64,000 nt of DNA from JAHJQZ01 sp963676075 (lineage in GTDB: Bacteria; Pseudomonadota; Alphaproteobacteria; Rhizobiales; Devosiaceae). The notes under the pieces were generated by a model. It made no database searches. It saw only the letters and a list, made by a program, of their open reading frames with translations, and had not been told where the DNA came from. Position 1 is the first letter of the stretch, and each line of letters begins with the position of its first letter. The stretch is taken from the NCBI GenBank assembly GCA_963676075.2, contig CAXXNZ010000011.1, positions 248,001-312,000 on the forward strand, written 5' to 3'. The position numbers were made by a program, and so were the translations under genes. Positions 19,201 through 28,357 of the stretch are shown here, piece after piece.

Positions 19201-21701
19201 GCATCATCTCCATGAAGTCGGTGAACGTGCCCGCCGAAGGCTTGAGCGTCGACCTACCGGTGACCGCCGACTGGGGACCCGGTGCCTATGTAACGGCGAC
19301 GCTGTTCCGTCCGGGCAACGCGCTTGAAAAGCGCATGCCGGCCCGAGCGCTCGGTCTTGTCTATGCCGACGTCGATCCGGGCGACCGCTTGATCGATCTG
19401 ACGCTGACAACGCCGGCAGAAGCCGCGCCGCGTCAGGCCTTTACCGCCGATCTCGATATCGGTGCCGCCCATGCCGGCGAGACGGCCTATGTCGCCGTCG
19501 CCGCCGTCGATCTCGGTATTCTCAATCTCACACGCTTCGACCCGCCCGATCCGGACGGCTGGTTCTACGGTCAGCGCCAACTCGGCGTTGCGTTCCGCGA
19601 TCTCTACGGCCAGTTGATCGACCCGACCCAGGGCATGATCGGCGCCGTCCGCTCCGGCGGTGACGGCGGTAGCGGCATGGGCGGCTCACCGCCGCCGACC
19701 TCGGTGCTGGTTGCCCTCCATTCCGGCATCGTGGACGTCGGCCCGGACGGCAAGGCCAGCGTCAGCTTCGACATGCCGGACTTCAACGGCACCGTGCGCG
19801 TTATGGCCATGGCCTGGACCGAGGAGTCCGTCGGCCATGCGGTCAAGGATGTGGTGGTCCACGACCCGGTGGTGGTGACTCTGTCTCCGCCCCGGTTCTT
19901 GAGGATCGATGACACCTCGCGGCTTCTGGTCGAGATCGCCAATGTCAGCGGTCCTGCCGGCACCTATGAGGTCAAGCTCGAAACCGGCGACGGCTTATCG
20001 AGCGAGAGCACGTCCGCATCTTCGGAGATTGCCGAAGGCGGTCGGGCCTCGCTCGATTTCGCGCTGACCGGAACGGCCATCGGCGACAACGATCTGAAAC
20101 TGCTGGTCACCGACCCGAAGGGCAATGCCTATGTGAAGAACCTCACCCTCGGCGTTCTTGCCAGGAGTGGTCCGGTAACGCGTAGCACGGTGGTACCGCT
20201 CGAACCGGGTGGAACGCTCGGCCTTGACGCAGACCGGTTCGACGGCTTCGTGCCGGGCACGGCCAGCCTGACACTTGCGGTCGGCCCGTTGGCCCGCCTG
20301 CATGTGCCCGAACTGCTGCTGCAGCTCGACCGCTACCCCTATGGCTGCGCCGAGCAGATCACCAGCCGCGCCCTGCCGCTGCTCTATCTCAACGAGGTGG
20401 CGACCACGGTCGGCCTTGGTGACGATGCGACCATAGACAAGAAGGTGAAGGAGGCTATTGCCGACCTGCTGTCCAAGCAGACATCCAGCGGCGGCTTCGG
20501 GATCTGGGGTCCGTTCTCCTATACGGATTTCTGGCTCGATTCCTACGTCACCGACTTCCTGTTGCGCGCCAAGACCGCCGGCTACGAGGTGCCGGAACTA
20601 GCGCTCAATAACGCTCTCGACAACCTTGGCAACCAGGTCGCCTACGCCCCCGATTTCGACAACGGCGGCGAGGCGCTGGCCTATGCACTCTACGATCTGG
20701 CGCGGGCCGGACGGGCGGCAATCGGCGATCTTCGCTATTACGCCGAAGCCCGTATCAACAACTTCGGCACGCCGCTCGCCAAGGCGCAGATTGGTGCAGC
20801 GCTCGCCCTTTATGGCGAGCGGACGCGGGCTGCCGAAGCGTTCAATGCGGCGATCTCCAGCCTTCCGACGACAGAAGATCGCTATGCCTATCGCGGCGAC
20901 TACGGCAGCCGGCTGCGTGATCTCGCCGGTGTTCTGGCGCTTGCCGGCGAATTCAAGCCGGCGGGCATCGACAGGGCGGCGCTTGCCAAGCAACTGGCCG
21001 GCCTGCGCGATCTCTCCCGTTGGACCTCGACCCAGGAAGACGCCTGGACGCTTCTGGCGGCCGCGTCGCTCGGCCGTGAAGCCGCGGCCGGTTCGGTGAC
21101 GCTCAACGGCAAGGCGCTTGAGGCACCGGTCTATCACCACTTCGGCGAGAACGCCTTTGCTCATGGCGCCATGAGTCTGGTGAACGCGGACAATCAGGCC
21201 ACCGAGGCGACCGTCTCGGTCACCGGCATCCCGGTCGATCCGCCCGAACCGTCGGGCAACGGCTTCGAGCTCACCCGCACCTACTACACGCTTGACGGCA
21301 CGCCGATTAACGACATGTCACAAGCAACCCAGAACGACCGCTTCGTCGTTTTGGTCAGCGTCAAGGCGACGGCGCTCGGCTCCGGGCAATATGTCATCGC
21401 CGATCCACTGCCCGCCGGGTTCGAGATCGAAAATCCCGACCTGACCACTGCCGGCGGCATCGGCGATCTGAGCTGGCTCAGCGTCGACCGGCCCGAGCAT
21501 GTTGAATCGCGCACCGACCGCTATGTGGCGGCGTTCGATTTCAGCTCGGGCACGCCGGACTTCTCGGTGGCCTATATGGCGCGTGCCGTGTCGCCGGGCA
21601 CATTCACCCTGCCGGGCGCCAGCGTCGAGGATATGTACCGGCCCGAGATGCGGGCCAATACCGGTGCCGGCACCATCACCATCGCGCCGGCTGGTGAATG
21701 A
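16209..21701 (+). CDS. Bacterial alpha-2-macroglobulin with N-terminal PAN/Apple-like domain
   Basis: A 1830-residue envelope protein. Residues 1-27 form a signal peptide without an obvious lipobox. A small cysteine-rich PAN/Apple-like domain follows (about 30-100, CQNSCQDDIACRAF and WCFLK). Macroglobulin-like beta domains come next (MG1-MG6, about 270-1200), then the alpha-2-macroglobulin family core. The thioester motif Cys-Ala-Glu-Gln lies at residues 1380-1383 in YGCAEQIT, with the TED helices after it, so covalent trapping of proteases should be possible. Bacterial homologues (YfhM/ECAM) guard the periplasm together with PBP1C, encoded immediately downstream here. A GGGAGGG ribosome-binding site precedes the ATG. 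There is no sign of truncation. Confidence 0.92.
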   Translation: MRGFSGFIFGLSVFFGLAIATGAAVSAERGVNLLPGSDLPGFDYRIDKDVSLDLCQNSCQDDIACRAFTYNEKAGWCFLKSAATHPSAFKGATSGTIVQSPSPDDIATTRLRELNFPAMGLVQSARALAAGLASTDPAPKGLSYDDLLNQAQGAFANQNPAGARVYLRQALGINANDPHVWLMLAKAAQAGYDASLKASKRGDYELASEVTYAGLNALLRSNTTGMRATALATLASGLEGKQMWRESIATYRQSLALVDDPTLGARLDKLVAEHGFRVVSHDVDAEAAQPRICAIFSDPLPAGETDMSSYVSVAGNPRLAVETTGSQICLEGVEHGVRYHVTLRAGLPSSMGEKLRDNVDLDVYVPDRSPFVGFANTAYVMPAGLGGGLPITSVNAEQADIAIYRIGDRAIASAVRDGIFKQTLDGYGAEDIAQRTGQLEFEGTVDLSAAKLNEMGVTAIPVANVLKTVEPGAYVITAKVTDSKQEFWQPMATQWFIVTDLGLSVVSGEDGVHAFVRSLTSTDPVANAKVRLVAINNKILGETTTDEAGQAEFAPGLVHGDGGMAPQLLVAETPEGDYAFLDMNKPEFDLSDRGVTGRPAPGPLDLFATSERGVYRPGETVFLTALLRNNKAVAVDGLGLTLKLERPDGVVSRTLRINDKGAGSYFEALPLQDTAMRGSWHAVFYADPKAQPLADIDFLVEDFEPERLAFDITAPDGPAAPNETLPVTVKAKYLYGATAPDLDIEADAILRPRTSLPDYPGYIFGREDDTIQTDQIPLGTVGTTDEAGNAVADVQLPEPQVTTRPLDAQIVMRLIDSNGRPVTRTLTRPVLADTNRIGIKPAFSGSELGEGSEAGFDIITVAPDGTLAAENGLNWTLSRITTTYQWYRDNGTWKWEAITSTTKVANGTTDTTSDGPVRVSAQVDWGKYLFEISSAGDGATSSSHSFYAGYYYPEAGSDTPDTLEVALDKPAYKIGDTAVLKLDPQFAGTALIMVADDGIISMKSVNVPAEGLSVDLPVTADWGPGAYVTATLFRPGNALEKRMPARALGLVYADVDPGDRLIDLTLTTPAEAAPRQAFTADLDIGAAHAGETAYVAVAAVDLGILNLTRFDPPDPDGWFYGQRQLGVAFRDLYGQLIDPTQGMIGAVRSGGDGGSGMGGSPPPTSVLVALHSGIVDVGPDGKASVSFDMPDFNGTVRVMAMAWTEESVGHAVKDVVVHDPVVVTLSPPRFLRIDDTSRLLVEIANVSGPAGTYEVKLETGDGLSSESTSASSEIAEGGRASLDFALTGTAIGDNDLKLLVTDPKGNAYVKNLTLGVLARSGPVTRSTVVPLEPGGTLGLDADRFDGFVPGTASLTLAVGPLARLHVPELLLQLDRYPYGCAEQITSRALPLLYLNEVATTVGLGDDATIDKKVKEAIADLLSKQTSSGGFGIWGPFSYTDFWLDSYVTDFLLRAKTAGYEVPELALNNALDNLGNQVAYAPDFDNGGEALAYALYDLARAGRAAIGDLRYYAEARINNFGTPLAKAQIGAALALYGERTRAAEAFNAAISSLPTTEDRYAYRGDYGSRLRDLAGVLALAGEFKPAGIDRAALAKQLAGLRDLSRWTSTQEDAWTLLAAASLGREAAAGSVTLNGKALEAPVYHHFGENAFAHGAMSLVNADNQATEATVSVTGIPVDPPEPSGNGFELTRTYYTLDGTPINDMSQATQNDRFVVLVSVKATALGSGQYVIADPLPAGFEIENPDLTTAGGIGDLSWLSVDRPEHVESRTDRYVAAFDFSSGTPDFSVAYMARAVSPGTFTLPGASVEDMYRPEMRANTGAGTITIAPAGE

Positions 21702-21702
21702 G

Positions 21703-23835
21703 ATGACTGATGCAATGGCCGGACCCGCAAAGGGCCCGGCCCGGCTTGCCTGGTGGGCATGGAGCGGATTGACGGCCTTTGCCGTCACGCTCGCAGGTGG
21801 AGTGTTCGGCGTCGTTTGCGTCATCGCGGCGATCAGCGCCGACCTGCCACCCAGCCCGCATGTGACCGACATCAGCGTGTCGAGCGTCGTCCTCGACCGC
21901 AACGACAGACTACTCAGGCCTTTCACGACGCCGGAGGGCCGCTGGCGCCTGCCGGTTCGCCTCGATCAGGTCGACAGGCATTTCCTCGACATGCTGATCG
22001 GTTACGAGGACAAGAACTATTATGCCCACGGCGGCATCGACTGGACCTCGATGCTCAGGGCCGGCTGGCAATTCGTCAGTGCCGGCGGACACATTGTTTC
22101 CGGTGGTTCGACGCTAACCATGCAGGTCGCCCGTCTGGTCGATCACACCCCGACCCATGATTTCCCGGCCAAACTCCGCCAGATGCTTTTGGCCGAAAAG
22201 CTCGAGCATGATCTGAGCAAAGACCAGATCCTGTCGCTCTACCTCACCCTCGCGCCATACGGCGGCAATATCGAGGGCATCAGGGCGGCGAGCCTGAGCT
22301 GGTTCGGCAAGGAGCCGGGCCGGCTGACGACGGCCGAGGCGGCACTGCTCGTGGCCCTACCGCAATCCCCGGAATCGCGACGCCCCGACCGCGATCCGCA
22401 AATGGCCAAGACAGCGCGCGACCGTGTGCTCGACCGGTTGGTCGGAGCCGGTGTCATCGATGATGACGAGGCGCTTTCGGCAAAGCGCGAGCCGATCCCG
22501 ACGGCACGGCGCGCCTTTCCGATCTTTGCCCCTCACCTCGCCCGGCAGGCGATTGCCAATCATCCGGGCGAACGCAAAATCAAGCTGACCGTCGATCTCA
22601 GGCTACAGGCGAGCCTTGAGAAGCTTGCCGCTGCGCGAGCGCGCGAGATGGGCCCGAATGTCTCGATCGGCATCCTTGTCGCTGACCTGCAGAGCGGCGA
22701 AATACTGGCGTCGGTCGGATCGGCGGGACTGTTTTCCGATCAGAGCGACGGTCATGTCGACATGACCCGCGCCGAACGCTCTCCCGGTTCGACGCTCAAG
22801 CCGCTGATTTACGGACTCGCCTTCGAACTTGGGCTGGCGCATCCGGAAAGCCTGATCACCGACCGCCCGACGGGGTTCTCCGGTTATGTGCCGGTCAATT
22901 TCGACGGCTTCAACCGCGGAACGGTGACGGTGCGGCAGGCCCTCACCCAATCGCTCAACATTCCCGCTGTGCTGACGCTCGACGCTGTCGGACCGGCACG
23001 GCTGCTGGCAAGGTTGCGGCGCGCCAATGTCAATCCTGTCCTTCCCGAGTCCGAAACGGCGCCCGGCCTTGCCATCGGGCTCGGTGGTGTCGGCGTGACA
23101 CTCAGGGATCTGGTTTCGCTTTACGGCGCCATCGCCCGAGGCGGCACACCGATGGATCTCATCGACGGCGCAACACCGGTTCCGGATGTCACCGGCCCCC
23201 GCCCCGAAGTGCTCGACCCGCTCTCATCCTGGTATGTCGCCGATATCCTGTCCGATGTGGCGCCACCGACCAACGGCGCGCCGGGTCGCATCGCCTATAA
23301 GACCGGCACGTCCTACGGCTATCGCGACGCCTGGTCGATCGGCTTCGACGGCAAGACTGTGATCGGGGTCTGGGTCGGCAGGCCCGACGGCGCTTCGGTG
23401 CCGGGCATGGCCGGTCTTGGCGCCGCAGCCCCGCTGCTATTCGAGAGCTTCGACCGGCTCGGTGCCCCGACAGTTCCGCTCAAGGGTCCGCCTTCAGGCG
23501 CGATTCTCGCCGCCAACGCACAATTGCCGCTGCCGCTGCAACACCTCAGGCATCCCGATGAGGACCTGATGGCGAAAAATCCGGCCCCCGAGATCACCTT
23601 CCCGCTCAACGGCGTCGCGGTCGATCTCGGACTCGGTGAAGGCGCACACAGCCAACTCACCATCAAGGTGCGCAATGGCGTGCCGCCGTTCACCTATTTC
23701 CTCGATGGTGCGCCATTCGAGCAGGCGGACTTCGCCCGCCAGATCAGCCTGACGCCGACCGGCCCGGGCTTTGTCACCCTATCGGTCGTCGATGCGCGCG
23801 GGCAGTCGGACCTGGTCAAGGTCCAACTGCAATAG
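21703..23835 (+). CDS. pbpC: Penicillin-binding protein 1C
   Basis: A 710-residue bifunctional peptidoglycan synthase. An N-terminal membrane helix (about 15-45) leads to the GT51 glycosyltransferase domain with catalytic Glu102 in YEDKNYYAHGG. The transpeptidase domain follows, with nucleophile Ser363 and Lys366 in GSTLK and the KTGTS motif at Lys533. A C-terminal BiPBP_C domain (PEITFPLNGVAVD onward) is diagnostic of PBP1C. The start at 21703 is one base after the alpha-2-macroglobulin stop, so the two are translationally coupled. The pairing is conserved in many bacteria: PBP1C is thought to repair the wall when proteases breach the outer membrane. Confidence 0.93.
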   Translation: MTDAMAGPAKGPARLAWWAWSGLTAFAVTLAGGVFGVVCVIAAISADLPPSPHVTDISVSSVVLDRNDRLLRPFTTPEGRWRLPVRLDQVDRHFLDMLIGYEDKNYYAHGGIDWTSMLRAGWQFVSAGGHIVSGGSTLTMQVARLVDHTPTHDFPAKLRQMLLAEKLEHDLSKDQILSLYLTLAPYGGNIEGIRAASLSWFGKEPGRLTTAEAALLVALPQSPESRRPDRDPQMAKTARDRVLDRLVGAGVIDDDEALSAKREPIPTARRAFPIFAPHLARQAIANHPGERKIKLTVDLRLQASLEKLAAARAREMGPNVSIGILVADLQSGEILASVGSAGLFSDQSDGHVDMTRAERSPGSTLKPLIYGLAFELGLAHPESLITDRPTGFSGYVPVNFDGFNRGTVTVRQALTQSLNIPAVLTLDAVGPARLLARLRRANVNPVLPESETAPGLAIGLGGVGVTLRDLVSLYGAIARGGTPMDLIDGATPVPDVTGPRPEVLDPLSSWYVADILSDVAPPTNGAPGRIAYKTGTSYGYRDAWSIGFDGKTVIGVWVGRPDGASVPGMAGLGAAAPLLFESFDRLGAPTVPLKGPPSGAILAANAQLPLPLQHLRHPDEDLMAKNPAPEITFPLNGVAVDLGLGEGAHSQLTIKVRNGVPPFTYFLDGAPFEQADFARQISLTPTGPGFVTLSVVDARGQSDLVKVQLQ

Positions 23836-23850
23836 ACCAATCTAAACGCG

Positions 23851-25362
23851 TCAGATCTTCAGGCGGATCATCTGGTACGAGTAAGGCGGCAGCGCCAGTT
23901 TCAGGCTATCGCCGTCGACAACCGCGCCATCGCCATCGCTCGGGGCGATTTCGTCCTGCGCATCAGGACCGTTGACCGCTTCAAGATCGGCATGGGTCAT
24001 CAGCTTGTGCATGATGACTTCCGGCTTGCCGAAGCCGCTCAGAGCCACTTCAAGGTCGATCGTCTCGCTGGCATGGCGATTGACGGCGAAGAAGGTCAAC
24101 GTCCCCTCTTCCTGATTGTGCACGCCGGAGATGTCGACATAGGGCACATCATCGCCATAGGCGCTGTCATAGCCGGGGCTGTTGACGTTGAGACGCAAGG
24201 CCGTGCCGCGACCGTAGATCGAGGCATAATAGTAGGGATAGTAGATCGACTGCTTCCATGCCGGGCCGCCTTCGACGGTCATGATCGGCGCAATGACGTT
24301 TACAAGCTGGGCGATGGCGGCGATCTTCACCACATCCGAGCGCCGGATGAAGGTGTTGAGAATGCAGCCGACCTGCAGCACGTCCTCGAAATTGTAGATG
24401 TCCTCTAGCAGTGCCGGGGCGTGCGGCCAGCCTTCCTTGCCACCGAGGATTTTCTTGTCCTGCTCATCGGAATGGTACCAAACGTTCCACTCGTCGAAGG
24501 AGATATAGACGTTCTTCTTGGAACGCTTTTTGGCCTTCACGTAGTCGATGACCCCGGCAACGGTGCCGATGTAGCGATCGAGTTTCTCGTTCAGCGCCAG
24601 ATAATTGGGCGTGTTCTTGTCCCTGTTGGCGAAATACATGTGCAACGAGATGTAGTCGACATTCTCATAGGTTTCGTCGAGCACCGTCGCTTCCCAGTCG
24701 GGGAAGGTGGGCATGTCGACGCCGGAAGACCCACACACGACCAGTTCGAGGTTCTTGTCGAAGGCGCGCACGGCCTTTGCGGTTTCATTGGCCAGATGAC
24801 CATATTCGGAAGCACCCTTGTGGCCGATCTGCCAGGGACCGTCCATCTCGTTGCCAAGCGCCCAGAGCTTGACGTTCCAGGGCTCCTTGCGACCGTTCTT
24901 GATACGCAGATCCGACCAGTACGAACCGCCGGGGTGATTGACGTATTCGATGAAGCTGCGCGCCTCGTCGAGCCCGCGTGAGCCGAGGTTGAAGGCAAGC
25001 ATCATCTCGGTGCCAACGCTGTCGCACCAGTCGGCAAACTCGTGAATGCCGACCTGATTGGATTCGGACGTATGCCAGGCCAGATCGAGCCGGGTCGGAC
25101 GCTGGTCCTTGGGGCCGATGCCATCTTCCCAGTTGTAGGCCGAGACGAAATTGCCGCCCGGGTAACGGACAACCGGCACGTTGAGGTCCTTGACCATGTC
25201 GATGACGTCGCCCCGCATGCCGTTTTCATCGGCAGTCGGATGCTCGGGCTCATAGATGCCGGTATAAACCGCGCGCCCGAGGTGTTCCAGAAAGGCGCCG
25301 TAGAGCCTCTTGTCGATTTCCGCGATGGTAAAATCCGCATGCGCGGTGACATTGGCCTTCAT
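23851..25362 (-). CDS. abfA: GH51 alpha-L-arabinofuranosidase
   Basis: A 503-residue glycoside hydrolase of family GH51, the usual full length. The acid/base is Glu172 in WALGNEMDGPW and the nucleophile Glu291 in ISFDEWNVWY. The (beta/alpha)8 barrel begins at RYPGGNFVSAYNWEDG, and the C-terminal beta-sandwich ends with PPYSYQMIRLKI. There is no signal peptide, so it trims arabinose from imported arabino-oligosaccharides in the cytoplasm. It converges on pbpC with a 15-base gap. A LacI-type regulator gene lies upstream on the same strand and may control it. The 293 bases between them hold no gene. Confidence 0.93.
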   Translation of the reverse strand: MKANVTAHADFTIAEIDKRLYGAFLEHLGRAVYTGIYEPEHPTADENGMRGDVIDMVKDLNVPVVRYPGGNFVSAYNWEDGIGPKDQRPTRLDLAWHTSESNQVGIHEFADWCDSVGTEMMLAFNLGSRGLDEARSFIEYVNHPGGSYWSDLRIKNGRKEPWNVKLWALGNEMDGPWQIGHKGASEYGHLANETAKAVRAFDKNLELVVCGSSGVDMPTFPDWEATVLDETYENVDYISLHMYFANRDKNTPNYLALNEKLDRYIGTVAGVIDYVKAKKRSKKNVYISFDEWNVWYHSDEQDKKILGGKEGWPHAPALLEDIYNFEDVLQVGCILNTFIRRSDVVKIAAIAQLVNVIAPIMTVEGGPAWKQSIYYPYYYASIYGRGTALRLNVNSPGYDSAYGDDVPYVDISGVHNQEEGTLTFFAVNRHASETIDLEVALSGFGKPEVIMHKLMTHADLEAVNGPDAQDEIAPSDGDGAVVDGDSLKLALPPYSYQMIRLKI

Positions 25363-25655
25363 TGAGCTTACTCCCGAAGAAAACAGTTTTTCTGATGCAT
25401 ATCCAAACGGCGGGTATGTTTGTGACGAGTAGGCGCCGGCGTCAAGCTGAATTGCGGAAAATCACCGCCGAAAACTTCGGGGTGCGGCATTGTTCCGCGT
25501 CTGGTCATGATCAACGGGCAAAGCCATGCCGGCCATCGGACGCACGACCGGATCGTCGCGCACTCCCCCGGAGAGCTACCTACTCAGCACGTCAATGCGA
25601 GCAACACTGTACTGATTTTCTGCCGGCAAACCCGAACCGAGCCCCGTCCAGCGGC

Positions 25656-26679
25656 TCAGCCTTTCATCCCGGTCGTGCTCTGCCTGACGATCAGATCAGG
25701 TTCGATCAGCGTCATACGCGGTTCCGAAATGGACTCGTCTGCCGCAATCAGCTCAAGCAGGCGCTCGACCGCGGAGGTAGACACTGCCGCGATGTTGTAG
25801 TTGACGCTCGTGATCGGAACCGAGGCGAATTCAGCAAATTCGATGTTGTCGAACCCGACAATCGCGATGTCCTCCGGCACCTTCAACCCGTGCGACAACG
25901 TCCATCCGAGGGCACCAATGGCCAGGGAGTCCGTTACTGCGAACACCGCTGTGGGCGCGCCACCTGCCGCGATGAGAGCATCCATGGCCTCAAAGCCGGC
26001 ATTGACCGAGAAACCTTTGGGCTCCGACCACAGGCCCTGGTCGAAATCGATCCCGGATTCCTGCAGAGCTGCGAAATACCCGTCGCGTTTCTCGCTGTTA
26101 CCCAGGGCGCTCGAACCATCGATAATGCCGATGCGCGTGTGCCCGCGTTCGATCAGGTGCCGCGTGGCCTTGTAGCCGCCGGCACGTTCATCGATACCCC
26201 ACGGCATCGACGCCGGCGTCAGGATCTCCAACAAGCAGCACGATGGGATAATGAGCATCGCGCAAGCGCCGGATGTGCTCCAGCCTGCGATGGCTGCGCG
26301 GGTAGATGAGCATGCCGTCGACCTGCCGCGAGCGGAACATCTCCAGCACCCTGATCTCTTCGTCGGCATCGTTGTTCGAGGTGGCGAACAAGGTCGAATA
26401 GCCGCGTTCGCTCAAGGCCAGTTCGATGGCTTGTGCCGCCTGGGTCAGGATCGGGTTCGTAATGTCTGTCAGCACAAGGCCGATGGTCTTGGTCTCTCGC
26501 GAGACCAGCGACTTGGCGATCTGGTTGGGCAGGTAATTGAGCGCGTCGGCGGCATCGCGGATGATCTGGCGCGTCACCTCGGGAATACGTGGGCTGTCGC
26601 GGAGGGCGAGCGACACCGTGTTGACCGAAAAGCCGGTCCGGTCGGCGATGTCCTTGAGCCTGACGCCTGTTTTTCCCAT
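25656..26679 (-). pseudogene. LacI-family repressor with a single frameshift
   Basis: The first frame (from ATG at 26679) encodes a LacI helix-turn-helix (VRLKDIADRTGFSVNTVSLAL) and the N-terminal half of the sugar-binding domain, ending DAGVDAVGYR at a stop near 26188. The remaining binding domain (GIDERAGGYKATRHL to the stop at 25656) is in another frame. Removing one base from the CCCC at 26197-26200 joins them into a standard 340-residue repressor. No residue decay is visible on either side. It is divergent from an aldo-keto reductase gene and upstream of the arabinofuranosidase gene. A LacI-type palindrome at 27089-27106 is a candidate target. Dead gene or base-calling error cannot be told apart here. 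Confidence 0.8.
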
Positions 26680-26941
26680 GCCATGCCTTTTCGATTTGTC
26701 ACTTCATGACACTGGCGGCGCTGACCGTCAAATGCATCTCAAGAATGATGCAATATACTTGAATCGTCACCCTTTTCCGCCTTCGATCGACAGAATTCCC
26801 ACCGCCCCGAAATTGTTACCGGTGTCATTTCTCAGTTGGGATTTCAGCAGATGCTTCAGTTTGCGCTCCGTGCCATTCGCGGAAGTGTCCCCCTCGGCAT
26901 GAAACGGTCGCAAATCTCGGGTAGGTTTGGCAGTGTGCCTG

Positions 26942-27043
26942 GAGCATTTTCAACAAAAGTGGAAACCGGTTTTGCGGTTCGAAAATGCGATAAAACAAGA
27001 GCTTGGTTTCATTCAGTGTTTCCATGAAACAGTGAAATGATCC
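26942..27043. repeat. RIME-like palindromic repeat, copy 1
   Basis: GAGCATTTTCAACAAAAGTG, then GGAAACCGGTTTTGCGGTTC, then a tail ending GAAACAGTGAAATGATCC. It shares order and sequence with the element at 40421-40522: a GAGCATTT start, an ACCGGTT core, AATGCGAT-AAACAAGA, and a terminal hairpin with TTTC..GAAACAGTGAAA. This layout resembles the RIME/BIME intergenic repeats of rhizobia. It sits in the 547-base gap between the LacI and aldo-keto reductase genes; the rest of that gap holds only the promoter/operator described next. Confidence 0.7.
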
Positions 27044-27064
27044 AGGTGACAGACGGCCGTGGCA

Positions 27065-27106
27065 TTGACAGACAGCGCTACCATTTTGTAGATTAACGCT
27101 AATCTA
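27065..27106 (+). promoter_or_regulatory. Sigma-70-like promoter overlapped by a LacI-type operator
   Basis: A consensus -35 TTGACA (27065-27070) is followed after 18 bases by TAGATT (27089-27094) as a -10. Overlapping the -10 is TAGATTA-ACGC-TAATCTA (27089-27106), a 7-4-7 inverted repeat centred on CG, the usual centre of LacI-family operators. It lies about 120 bases before the aldo-keto reductase ATG and faces the divergent, frameshifted LacI gene. Binding over the -10 would repress transcription. The promoter call is by eye. Confidence 0.6.
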
Positions 27107-27227
27107 TCGCAATAGTCACCTCATTACCTCGGTTTTCACGTCTCAGATCGGCCCGTTTTGGCGCGCCCTAACTGCAACGTGCAAGCGCCTAGAGGTGCGC
27201 CGCAAAATGCAAAAGGAAGGACACCCC

Positions 27228-28206
27228 ATGCAATATGTGCGTTTTGGCAAGACCGGACTCGAGGTCAGCCGCCTGTGTTTCGGCTGCATGTCGTTCGGCA
27301 AGGTTACCGAAGAGCGCCCCTGGGTGCTCGGGCTCGATGATGCGCGCCCGCTTTTCCGCCGTGCCTGGGATGCCGGAATCAACTTCTACGACACCGCCAA
27401 TGTCTACGCCCAGGGCACCAGCGAGGAAGTCACCGGAACGATTCTCAAGGAACTCGGCAAGCGCGAAGACTATGTGCTCGCCACCAAGGTGTTCGGCAAG
27501 ATGCATGATCGGCCCAACGGCATGGGCCTTTCCCGCAAGGCGTTGATGGCCGAGATCGACAATTCGCTCAGGCGCCTTAACGTCGACTATGTGGACCTGT
27601 ACCAGATCCATCGCTTCGACCCGAACACCCCCGGTCGAGGAAACCATGGAAACGCTCAACGACATCGTCCGTGCCGGCAAGGCGCGCTATATCGGCGCTT
27701 CCTCGATGTACGCATGGCAATTCGCCAAGCTGCAGCATGCCGCCGAGATGCACGGCTGGACGAAGTTCGTGTCAATGCAGAACCAGGTGAGCCTTTCCTA
27801 TCGCGAGGAAGAGCGCGAGATGATCCCGCAATGCATCGACCAGGGCATCGCCACCATGCCGTGGGGGCCACTCGATGCCGGTCTGCTGACCCGTCCGTGG
27901 GGCACCAAGACCAAGCGCAATACCACAGACATGTACAACAAGACGATGTACGAGGCAGCCGGTCCGATCAAGCAGGCGGTTGTCGAAGCGCTCGAGAAGA
28001 TGGCTTCGGAAAAGGGTGTACCGATGGCCAGCCTTGCCATGGCATGGCTCCTGAACAAGCCCGGCATCACCAGCCCGATCCTCGGCTCCAGCAAGCCCAA
28101 CCATATCGACGACGCGGTGGCCGCACTCGACATCAGCCTCAGCGACGAAGAAATGAAAACGCTCGAAGCGCCCTACAAGCCGCAGGCAATCCACGGTCAC
28201 GCGTAG
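27228..28206 (+). pseudogene. Aldo/keto reductase with a single frameshift
   Basis: From the ATG at 27228 (AAGGAAGG ribosome-binding site) the frame encodes a typical AKR N-terminal half: VRFGKTGLEVSRLCFGCMSFG, Asp and Tyr of the catalytic set in INFYDTANVYAQGTSEE, and the Lys in VLATKVFGK. After RFDPNTP the frame is lost. The rest (VEETMETLNDIVRAGKARYIGASSM to HGHA) continues in another frame. Removing one base from the CCCCC at 27628-27632 restores a 325-residue protein of normal family length, YajO/YdhF-like. It probably reduces a sugar-derived or other aldehyde with NADPH. All residues look functional, so a base-calling error is plausible. Confidence 0.8.
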
Positions 28207-28216
28207 GACACCGACT

Positions 28217-28245
28217 GCTTCCCTCCCCTTGATGGGGAGGGAAGC
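28217..28245 (+). terminator. Stem-loop after the aldo-keto reductase gene
   Basis: GCTTCCCTCCCC (28217-28228) and GGGGAGGGAAGC (28234-28245) form a perfect 12-bp stem with a 5-base loop, 11 bases after the stop. There is no T run on either strand. It lies between convergent genes (the reductase and cydC) and may end transcription from either side. Confidence 0.6.
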
Positions 28246-28357
28246 CCCGCTACCGCTTCCAACATAAACGGACAGACTCTGGTATTGTGGGGCAGAAGGC
28301 GGAGAGCCCGGTTTTGCGTTTTGAAGCTTTCCGCGTTTGAATGCTCAGAGCGCTCGC

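Noticed and set aside
26942..27043. Considered as a CRISPR-like or riboswitch element
   Set aside because: Only two distant copies exist in the window, no spacers, and the layout matches rhizobial intergenic palindromes.
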